Source of the DNA: Halomonas sp. SSL-5
GTDB taxonomy: Bacteria; Pseudomonadota; Gammaproteobacteria; Pseudomonadales; Halomonadaceae
DNA: 64,000 nt
Direction of reading: 5' to 3'
NCBI RefSeq assembly: GCF_030708455.1
Contig: NZ_JAUYWF010000003.1
Location: 248,001-312,000 of the forward strand
The notes beneath the pieces were generated by a model, which ran no database searches, was not told the origin of the DNA, and was given only the letters and a program-made list of their open reading frames with translations. Each line of letters begins with the position of its first letter. Position 1 is the stretch's first letter. Shown piece by piece: positions 57,940 through 64,000 of the stretch. The position numbers and the translations under genes are program-made.

Positions 57940-58408
57940 GCGGCTGCTGATCATGCGCCACGGCGAGGCGGGGCCCGGCCGTCCCGACGCCGGGCGCGAG
58001 CTCACCGATCGTGGCCAGCAGGAGGCCCGGCGCATGGCGGCCTGGCTGGCGACACGCGATGAGCTGGCGGGGTTGCGCCTGCTGGCGAGCCCCTATCGTC
58101 GTGCCCGGCAGACCGCCGCCATCGTTGGCGAGGCGCTGGAGGTCGAACCCGAGGTGCTCTCGATCATCACGCCGGACGACTCGCCCCGGGCGGTGGCCGA
58201 CTGGCTGCTCGAGCACTCGGCGGGCGGGCCGCTGCTGCTGGTCAGCCATATGCCGCTGGTGGGGGCGCTCGCCGGGCTGCTGGTGGAGGGGCGGGCCGAT
58301 CGTGGCCTCGGTTTCCCTACCGCCGGGGTGGCGGAACTCGAGGCCGAGGTGTGGGCGGCGGGCTGCGCCCGCCTGGCGCGCTTTATGACCCTGGCCGATC
58401 TGGGCTGA
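57932..58408 (+). CDS. sixA: Phosphohistidine phosphatase SixA
   Basis: Small histidine-phosphatase-superfamily enzyme that removes phosphate from phosphohistidine proteins such as ArcB or PTS components. The 158-aa protein has the catalytic RHG triad [12 protein letters not shown] at the N-terminus, [12 protein letters not shown] and [13 protein letters not shown] with the second catalytic His. ATG at 57932 ([13 protein letters not shown]) overlaps the gpsA stop. The frame is open upstream to 57911, but MAERLL is the family start. Followed by repeat copy 3. Confidence 0.92.
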   Translation: MAERLLIMRHGEAGPGRPDAGRELTDRGQQEARRMAAWLATRDELAGLRLLASPYRRARQTAAIVGEALEVEPEVLSIITPDDSPRAVADWLLEHSAGGPLLLVSHMPLVGALAGLLVEGRADRGLGFPTAGVAELEAEVWAAGCARLARFMTLADLG

Positions 58409-58432
58409 GCCGGGCCTTGCAATACGCGAGGG

Positions 58433-58541
58433 GCGCTGGGGGCAAGCCGAAGAGGAGGTCCTACGCCAGGGATGGCGTCGGTAGCGCCCAGGGAGGGGTT
58501 CACAGCGCCTCCTCGACGGTCCGGCGCTCCGGGGCTTGCCG
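58433..58541. repeat. Structured interspersed repeat, copy 3
   Basis: The copy between convergent sixA and the AEC transporter gene. The inner arm GAGGAGG (58452-58458) pairs with CCTCCTC (58508-58514). The outer arm GGCAAGCC (58441-58448) pairs with GGCTTGCC (58533-58540), here separated from the inner stem by an extra 18 bases on the 3' side. The small hairpin is ACGCCA-ggga-TGGCGT. The central block is nearly identical to copies 1 and 2, with ATGGG changed to AGGGG. Confidence 0.75.
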
Positions 58542-58575
58542 CCAGACCAGCCCCGGGAGCTGAGACCCGCCGCCG

Positions 58576-59523
58576 CTAGATCAGCCCTGCCATCTGCAGG
58601 CCGAAGGCGCCCAGGGTGATGGTGACGCTGGCCATCAGGGTGGTGAGGGCGATGATGTTGGCGGTGAGCACGGCGTTGCCGCCCATCGCCCTGGCCATCA
58701 CGAAGGCCGCCGCCGCGGTGGGGCTGGCGAAGAACAGGAACATCACGCCCAGCTCGCGCCCCTCGAAGCCGGCCAGCCAGGCCGCGCCGGTGGCCACTAT
58801 CGGGATCACCACCATCTTCATCAGGCTGGCGCTGAGCGCCACGCTACCGGACGCCTGGAGGGCGCCGAAGGAAAGGGTGGCGCCGATGCAGATCAGCGCC
58901 AGCGGCAGGGTCAGGGAGGCGAAGTAGTCGCCCGAGGTGAGCAGCCAGCCGGGCAGGGACGGGTCCAGCAGCGCCACCGGCAGCGCCGCCACCACGGCCA
59001 GGATCAGCGGGTTGCGCACGATATGCGCGAGGATATCGCGCCAGTCGACCCGGGCCTCGTCGCGGTAGATGGCCAGGGCCACCACCGAGAAGGCATTGTA
59101 GGTGAGGATCACCACGCCGAGCAGCAGACCGCCGGCGGAGAGCCCATAGTCGCCATACATGCTGGCCGCCAGCGCCAGGCCGACGATGCCGCAGTTGCCG
59201 CGAAACGCGCCCTGGATATAGCTGCCGCGGTCGACCCGAGCCACGCGCAGCGCCGCCCAGCCCCACACGGCCAGGAAGCTGCCCAGGGTGGCCAGGGCGA
59301 AGACGCCAAGCAGCCGCGGGTTGAGGGTGGCCTCGAGGTCGGCGCGGATGATGCTCAGGAAGATCAGCGTGGGCAGGGTGGCCTTGAACACCAGCTGGGA
59401 GGCGGTGGTGACGAAGGCCGCATCGATCCAGCGGGCGCGCTTGAGCCCCAGGCCGATGAAGACCATGGCGAAGACCGGCAGGGTGACCTCCAGGGTCGCC
59501 TGGAAGATCGCCACGGCCTCCAT
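58576..59523 (-). CDS. AEC family transporter (auxin efflux carrier-type)
   Basis: The 315-aa protein has ten predicted membrane helices in two inverted five-helix halves. Among them are LEVTLPVFAMVFIGLGLKRA, QGAFRGNCGIVGLALAASMYG, LPLALICIGATLSFGAL and FLFFASPTAAAAFVMARAMGGN, with the conserved Pro-containing crossover (SPTAAAAFV). Members export malonate, malate, auxin-like acids or amino acids. The substrate here is unknown. Its ATG overlaps the stop of a 32-codon gene upstream (TGATG), so the two are translationally coupled. Confidence 0.9.
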   Translation of the reverse strand: MEAVAIFQATLEVTLPVFAMVFIGLGLKRARWIDAAFVTTASQLVFKATLPTLIFLSIIRADLEATLNPRLLGVFALATLGSFLAVWGWAALRVARVDRGSYIQGAFRGNCGIVGLALAASMYGDYGLSAGGLLLGVVILTYNAFSVVALAIYRDEARVDWRDILAHIVRNPLILAVVAALPVALLDPSLPGWLLTSGDYFASLTLPLALICIGATLSFGALQASGSVALSASLMKMVVIPIVATGAAWLAGFEGRELGVMFLFFASPTAAAAFVMARAMGGNAVLTANIIALTTLMASVTITLGAFGLQMAGLI

Positions 59524-59621
59524 CAGCGCACCAGCCAGAAACCGACCAGCACGGCGGCGAGTACGGTGGCGAAGAAGAGTCGGTTGCGAGTTCGGGTATC
59601 GCGGGGCTTGCGGGCAGTCAC
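59523..59621 (-). CDS. Small membrane protein (32 aa) coupled to AEC transporter
   Basis: A short gene read on the minus strand from a GTG at 59621 to a TGA ending at 59523. It is 32 residues long: a very basic N-terminus (MTARKPRDTRTRNR) then one hydrophobic helix (LFFATVLAAVLVGFWLVR). CAGGAG lies 5 bases before the GTG, and the stop overlaps the transporter ATG as TGATG. Size, signal and coupling suggest a real single-pass miniprotein, perhaps an accessory to the transporter (inference). No family recognised. Confidence 0.6.
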   Translation of the reverse strand: MTARKPRDTRTRNRLFFATVLAAVLVGFWLVR

Positions 59622-59732
59622 GGGGGCTCCTGGTGGCGGGATGGCAACTTGGCGAAACATGGTAATCCCGTTAGCCTGCTACCACCAGGCGCCCCACCCG
59701 CGCCGCGCCTCTCCCCGGATCAGGAAACGCCG

Positions 59733-60545
59733 ATGACGCCCGCCGAGCCCGACCGCCCCACGCTGCTGTTCGCCCACGCCAATGGCTTCCCCGGGATCTG
59801 CTATCGCAGCTTCCTGGCGCCACTGGGCGAGCGCTTCACCCTCCATCCGCTGGACCGGCTGGGGCATCACCCCGACTTCCCGGTGGGGCACAACTGGCTG
59901 GCGCTGCGCGACGAGTTGCTCCACGCCCTTGAGGAGCACGAGAGCCCGGTGATCGGCGTGGGCCACTCCATGGGCGGGGTGCTGATGGCCATGGCCGCCG
60001 AGGCCGCGCCGTCGCGCTTCCGCTGCGTGGTGATGCTCGACCCGCCGTTGATGCTGGGATTCGACGCCTGGGCGATGAAGGTCGCCAAGCGGCTGGGCCT
60101 GGCGGATCGCGTCACCCCGGCCGGCAAGAGCCTTGGCCGGCGCACGACCTGGCCGGATCGCCAGGCGATGCGCCACTACCTGCGCCGGCGCGGGCTGTTT
60201 CGCCGCTTTACCGAACAGGCCCTGGAGGACTACGTCGAGGGCGGCACCCGGCTGCTCGACGACGGCCAGGCCGTGCTGCTCTATGACCCGGATATTGAGG
60301 TGGAGATCTTCCGCCACCTGCCGGACCATCTGGGGGATCTGCCGCGCCGGCTGCGGGTGCCCCACGCGGTGCTGGCCGGGGAGGACTCCGACCTGCTGAC
60401 GCCGCGTCGCTGCCGTCGGCTGCAGCGACATGGGGTGACGGTTCGTGCGGTGCCCGGTACCCATATGTTCCCGATGGAGCATCCCGACGAGACACGCCAG
60501 GGCCTGCTGGCCGTGTTGGATACCTTGCTGGAGGACACACCATGA
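59733..60545 (+). CDS. Alpha/beta-fold hydrolase
   Basis: The 270-aa alpha/beta hydrolase begins LLFAHANGFPGICYRSFLAPL. The nucleophile elbow is GVGHSMGGVLMAMAAEAAP (Ser in GHSMGG). The acid and His come near ALAGEDSDLLTPRR and VPGTHMFPMEHPDETRQ. Substrate unknown; an ester or thioester hydrolase is likely. AGGAAACG precedes the ATG at 59733. It overlaps the next hydrolase by ATGA, starting a run of three coupled hydrolase genes. Confidence 0.88.
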   Translation: MTPAEPDRPTLLFAHANGFPGICYRSFLAPLGERFTLHPLDRLGHHPDFPVGHNWLALRDELLHALEEHESPVIGVGHSMGGVLMAMAAEAAPSRFRCVVMLDPPLMLGFDAWAMKVAKRLGLADRVTPAGKSLGRRTTWPDRQAMRHYLRRRGLFRRFTEQALEDYVEGGTRLLDDGQAVLLYDPDIEVEIFRHLPDHLGDLPRRLRVPHAVLAGEDSDLLTPRRCRRLQRHGVTVRAVPGTHMFPMEHPDETRQGLLAVLDTLLEDTP

Positions 60546-61438
60546 CCTCGCCCGAGCCCTTGCGCCTGGCCGAAGGGCGCCTGGCGGCGCTGGCCTGGGG
60601 CGATCCCAAGGCGCCCACCTGGCTGGCGCTGCACGGCTGGCTCGACAACGCGGCGAGCTTCTCGCGCCTGGCGCCGTTGCTGGTCGAGCGCCTCGGCATC
60701 CGTGTCGTCGCCATCGATTTCGCCGGCCACGGCCACTCCGCCCACTCGCCGGGGGACTACGCCATCTGGGACTACTGCGACGACGTGCTCGACGCCACCG
60801 AGACGCTGGGGTGCCCGCGGCCGACCCTGCTGGCCCACTCGATGGGGGCCGCGGTCGCCTGCCTGACGGCGGCGGCCCTGCCCGAGCGGGTCGCGCGGCT
60901 GGCGTTGGTCGATGGCCTGGGCTCGGTGACCACCCCCGCCCTCGAGGCCCCCCGGCAGCTGCGCCGGGGGCTGCTGGGACATCGCCGCCCGCCCTCCCGC
61001 GGCGCGCGCTATGCTGACGAGGAGGAGGCCGTGGCGGCGCGGGTCAAGGGGGGCGCGACCCCGGTGGATGCCACGACGATTCGCCCGGTGGTGGCCCGCA
61101 ACCTGGCGACGCTGCCGGATGGACGCCTGGGCTGGCGCAGCGATCCCCATCTGGTACGCCCCTCGCCGGTGCGCCTGACGCCCGAGCAGGTAGTATCCTG
61201 CCTGGCGGCGATCGACTGCCCGGCACTGCTGATCGAAGGAGAGACAGGCATACTCGGCGAGAAGGAAGCCGCCCGAGTAGCGCGAGCCGCGTTGCCGGGG
61301 CTCGAACGCCGGGTGCTGCCGGGTGGTCACCACCTGCACCTGGAGCCTGACGCGTTGGCGGCGGTGGTGGATACCATCGGCGCCTGGGCGTCACGCGACA
61401 TCGGCCAGCCACACAGACGAGGGGAAGCAGACCAATGA
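60542..61438 (+). CDS. Alpha/beta-fold hydrolase, second
   Basis: The 298-aa alpha/beta hydrolase has the oxyanion-loop motif ALHGWLDNAASFSRLAPLL, DFAGHGHSAHSPGDY, the elbow LLAHSMGAAVACLTAAALPE (Ser in AHSMGA) and the catalytic His in LPGGHHLHLEPDAL. It resembles MhpC/serine-hydrolase-like esterases. Substrate unknown. Translationally coupled on both sides (ATGA at 60542 and 61435), so it probably functions with the neighbouring hydrolase and patatin. Confidence 0.88.
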   Translation: MTSPEPLRLAEGRLAALAWGDPKAPTWLALHGWLDNAASFSRLAPLLVERLGIRVVAIDFAGHGHSAHSPGDYAIWDYCDDVLDATETLGCPRPTLLAHSMGAAVACLTAAALPERVARLALVDGLGSVTTPALEAPRQLRRGLLGHRRPPSRGARYADEEEAVAARVKGGATPVDATTIRPVVARNLATLPDGRLGWRSDPHLVRPSPVRLTPEQVVSCLAAIDCPALLIEGETGILGEKEAARVARAALPGLERRVLPGGHHLHLEPDALAAVVDTIGAWASRDIGQPHRRGEADQ

Positions 61439-62508
61439 GCAACAGGGCGGCAGCCTCTGCTGGGGGGAAGCGGGTGGCGCTGGTGCTGGGCAGCGGCGGG
61501 GCGCGCGGCTACGCCCATATCGGCGTGATCGAGGAGATCGAGCGGCGTGGCTACGAGGTCGTGGCGGTCTCGGGCTGCTCCATGGGGGCCCTGATCGGGG
61601 GGGTCTATGCCGCCGGCCAGCTGCCCGCCTATCGCGACTGGGTGTGCCGCCTCGACTACTTCGACGTGCTGCGCCTGGTGGACGTCACCTGGAGCCCCAT
61701 GGGTGCCATGCGGGCCAGCAAGGTGATGGCCAAGCTGGAGAGCCTGGTGGGGGACGCCCGTATCGAGGATCTGGCGATCCCGGTGACCACCGTGGCCACC
61801 GACATGACTCGCCAGCGCGAGGTGTGGTTCCAGAGTGGCTCGCTGCTGGAGGCGATCCGCGCCTCCATCGCCGTGCCCGGGGTGATCACCCCGGTGCATC
61901 GCGGCCAGCAGGTGCTGGTCGACGGCGGCCTGCTCAATCCGCTGCCGATCATCCCCGCCGTCTCGGCCAACGCCGACCTGGTGATGGCGGTCAACGTCAC
62001 CGCCCACAGTCCGCGACCGGTGACCCTGGAGGAGCTGCTGCCCCCCGAGGCCGCCCGCCTGGAGCGCGAGCGCGAGGCCGCTCGCGATGCCTCGGGGAGC
62101 GACTTCACCGCCTGGATCCAGGAGGTGAAGAGTGCCGCTGGGCGCTGGTTCGATGGCCTGGGCGGCGTCGGCGGCAGCGCCGAAGGGGAGTCGGACGACC
62201 AGAGTGAAGTGAGCAGTCGCCGCCGCCAGTGGGGGCGGTTGGACATGGTGCTCGCCTCCTTCGATATCACCCAGGCGGCGCTGGCCAAGTACAAGGTGGC
62301 GGGCTATCCGCCGGACGTGCTGATCGAGGTCCCCAAGACGGTGTGTGGTGCCTACGAGTTCCATCGCGCCGAGGCGTTGATCACCCTGGGGCATCAACTG
62401 GCGGTGGAAGCGCTGGATCGTTACGAGGGGCGCAACCACCCTGGCCTGGGCGGGCGGGGGATCATCGTCGGCCCCAGGCTGCCGGGCGACAAGCGGCTGG
62501 GCGAGTAG
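61435..62508 (+). CDS. Patatin-like phospholipase (RssA type)
   Basis: The 357-aa patatin-fold lipid acyl hydrolase has the oxyanion motif GSGGARGYAHIGVIEEI, the nucleophile GCSMGALIGGVYAAG (GxSxG) and the catalytic Asp in VLVDGGLLNPLP (DGG). The C-terminal 120 residues include a charged, low-conservation stretch (GEAEREREAARDASG-like, about residues 205-260). It resembles E. coli RssA/YchK. A role in phospholipid turnover is likely. Third gene of the ATGA-coupled trio. Confidence 0.9.
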   Translation: MSNRAAASAGGKRVALVLGSGGARGYAHIGVIEEIERRGYEVVAVSGCSMGALIGGVYAAGQLPAYRDWVCRLDYFDVLRLVDVTWSPMGAMRASKVMAKLESLVGDARIEDLAIPVTTVATDMTRQREVWFQSGSLLEAIRASIAVPGVITPVHRGQQVLVDGGLLNPLPIIPAVSANADLVMAVNVTAHSPRPVTLEELLPPEAARLEREREAARDASGSDFTAWIQEVKSAAGRWFDGLGGVGGSAEGESDDQSEVSSRRRQWGRLDMVLASFDITQAALAKYKVAGYPPDVLIEVPKTVCGAYEFHRAEALITLGHQLAVEALDRYEGRNHPGLGGRGIIVGPRLPGDKRLGE

Positions 62509-62515
62509 GCGCGCC

Positions 62516-63088
62516 TCAGCGGTCGCCGCGCCGGCGCAGCAGCACGTAGACGGCGCCGGTGCCGCCCTCGGCCTCCACGGCCGAGCAGAATGCCAGCACA
62601 CCGGGCCACTCGCGCAGCCAGGCGTTGACGTGGCTCTTGATCACCGGATAGTTGCCGTCCACTCCCCAGGCCTTGCCATGTACCACCAGCAGGCAGCGGC
62701 GTCGCTCCAGGGCGGCGTCGCGCAGGAAGCCCTCCAGCTCCTCGCGTGCCTCCTCCAGGGTGTAGCCGTGCAGGTCGAGCCCCGCCTCCCAGGCCATTTC
62801 GCCGCGCTTGAGGCGGCTGCGGGTGCGCCACGGCAGGTCGGGCAGGGCGAAGTCGAGGTACTCCGAGGGCCGCACCGCCTCCACGCGGCCGTCGGAGGTG
62901 CGCCCCCTGGCGCCGTCGTCGCCCGCCGCCTGGGCGGCGGCCCGGCGTGCCGCGGCGGAGGGGTCCTCGCGCTGCGGACGCCCCGGATCGGCGCGGTTGC
63001 GCTTGATCGGCCTGACCCCGGCCTGGCGCAGGGCCTGGCGAAAGGCGCTGATCTCATCGTCATCCGGGCGGTGGCGATTTTTGCTCAT
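62516..63088 (-). CDS. smrB: Smr-domain endonuclease SmrB
   Basis: Small MutS-related nuclease. E. coli SmrB cuts mRNA at collided ribosomes to start rescue. The 190-aa protein has a charged N-terminal arm (residues 1-85) and a C-terminal Smr domain with the DLHG catalytic motif in [18 protein letters not shown], then [10 protein letters not shown], where the usual second motif is HGxG, and [16 protein letters not shown]. In E. coli smrB is divergent from prmB, and the same arrangement is present here, which supports the name. ATG at 63088 ([12 protein letters not shown]). Confidence 0.88.
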   Translation of the reverse strand: MSKNRHRPDDDEISAFRQALRQAGVRPIKRNRADPGRPQREDPSAAARRAAAQAAGDDGARGRTSDGRVEAVRPSEYLDFALPDLPWRTRSRLKRGEMAWEAGLDLHGYTLEEAREELEGFLRDAALERRRCLLVVHGKAWGVDGNYPVIKSHVNAWLREWPGVLAFCSAVEAEGGTGAVYVLLRRRGDR

Positions 63089-63218
63089 GGGGCAGGGCTC
63101 ATGGGGCAGTATCGGCTGGTTGGCGTGGGGGCGACCAGTATACCCGGCGTGGCGTGGCTGTGAACCGGCGGGCCGGGTTACAATCATCCTCCCTACCTCT
63201 CGACGTTCAGGTGCTCCC

Positions 63219-64000
63219 TTGGCCGATCAGCACGCCCCGCGCTCGACCTCCACGCTTACCCTTACCGACGACCGGCTCGCCGCGGAGCTCGTCACCCTGC
63301 GCGACTACCTGCGCTGGGCGGCCAGCGAATTCCATCTGGCCGGCCTGTTCCATGGGCATGGCAGTGACTCGCCCTGGGATGAAGCGGTGGCCCTGACCCT
63401 GGGCGCGCTGCACCTGCCCTGGAACGTCGATCCCGCGGTACTCGACGCCCGCCTTCTGCCCATGGAGCGCCGACGCATCGTCGCCCTGGTGCGCGAGCGG
63501 ATCATCGGCCGGCGGCCGCTACCCTATCTGCTCGGCGAGGCGTGGTTCGCCGGTCTGCCCTTCGACGTCGACGAGCGTGTGTTGATCCCGCGCTCGCCCA
63601 TCGCCGAACTGGTGGAGTCGGGCTTCGCCGCCTGGTTTCCCGAGGAGCCGCCGGAGGGGGTGCTCGACCTGTGTGCCGGTTCCGGCTGCATCGGCATCGC
63701 CACGGCGCTGCACCTGCCCACCTGTGCTGTGGATCTCGCCGATATCAGCCAGGAGGCCCTGGCGGTGGCCCGCCAGAACATCAGCCGCCACGACCTCGGC
63801 GCGCGGGTGCGCGCGGTGCATTCGGACCTCTTCGATGCGTTGCCCGGCCGCTATGACCTGATCGTCTCCAACCCGCCCTACGTGGATGACCGCGACCTCG
63901 CCACCATGCCCGCCGAGTACCGCCACGAGCCCGCCCTGGCGCTGGGCGCCGGCGCCGACGGCCTGGACATCGTGCGGCGCATCCTGCGCGAGGCCCGCCG
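63219..64000 (+). CDS. prmB: 50S ribosomal protein L3 glutamine methyltransferase (3' end outside window)
   Basis: N5-methylates a glutamine of ribosomal protein L3. The first 260 codons are present and the frame is open at the window edge. The likely start is a TTG at 63219 ([10 protein letters not shown]), since no ATG or GTG in frame gives a better N-terminus. The family start follows as [34 protein letters not shown]-binding [17 protein letters not shown] and the Gln-pocket [28 protein letters not shown] fix the identity. Divergent from smrB as in E. coli. Confidence 0.94.
   Translation, partial: MADQHAPRSTSTLTLTDDRLAAELVTLRDYLRWAASEFHLAGLFHGHGSDSPWDEAVALTLGALHLPWNVDPAVLDARLLPMERRRIVALVRERIIGRRPLPYLLGEAWFAGLPFDVDERVLIPRSPIAELVESGFAAWFPEEPPEGVLDLCAGSGCIGIATALHLPTCAVDLADISQEALAVARQNISRHDLGARVRAVHSDLFDALPGRYDLIVSNPPYVDDRDLATMPAEYRHEPALALGAGADGLDIVRRILREAR

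Overview
The window is about 64 kb of GC-rich (roughly two-thirds G+C) gammaproteobacterial chromosome. Gene content and order point to the Halomonadaceae (Halomonas or a close relative). The block orn/rsgA/rhdA/psd next to queG-nnr-tsaE-amiB-mutL-miaA-hfq-hflX-hflK-hflC-hisZ-purA is the order known from Pseudomonas and Halomonas. The taxonomic call is an inference from this synteny and protein similarity. There are no rRNA or tRNA genes, no phage, no IS transposase and no CRISPR array.

Layout. 1-2.4 kb: the end of an ion-channel gene, then leuA behind a leucine leader peptide and attenuator. 2.5-5.5 kb: the elongation factor P module (epmB, efp, epmA). 5.6-10.6 kb: psd, rhodanese, rsgA, orn and queG. 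10.7-23.8 kb: the long co-directional block from nnr to purA, covering metabolite repair, tRNA modification, cell-wall hydrolysis, mismatch repair, Hfq, HflX, HflKC, histidine and adenylate synthesis.

23.9-33.8 kb, minus strand, is the accessory centrepiece: a six-gene exopolysaccharide operon. It holds a UDP-glucose dehydrogenase, an Alg8-type synthase with an extra C-terminal domain, a PilZ/Alg44-type c-di-GMP receptor, a PL14-type lyase, a PL5/AlgL-type lyase and a 907-residue Sel1-repeat lipoprotein. It looks like alginate machinery, but the precursor enzyme is of the UDP-glucose type. The GDP-mannuronate, epimerase, acetylation and porin genes of alginate clusters are absent. I read it as a candidate c-di-GMP-controlled system for a glucuronate-containing polymer.

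34-64 kb returns to housekeeping and membrane functions: cobO, a RimK-like ligase with a GNAT neighbour, yajQ, pepN, a Kef-type antiporter, lemA with an M48 protease, a cold-shock protein, slt, two thioesterases, htpG, pntAB, gpsA, sixA, an AEC transporter, three overlapping hydrolase genes, smrB and the start of prmB.

The intergenic regions hold several repeat families: two REPIN-like inverted REP pairs plus a single REP, a heptanucleotide tandem array at the end of queG, a 20-bp perfect inverted repeat between efp and epmA, and a three-copy repeat of about 100 bp whose paired arms show compensatory base changes.
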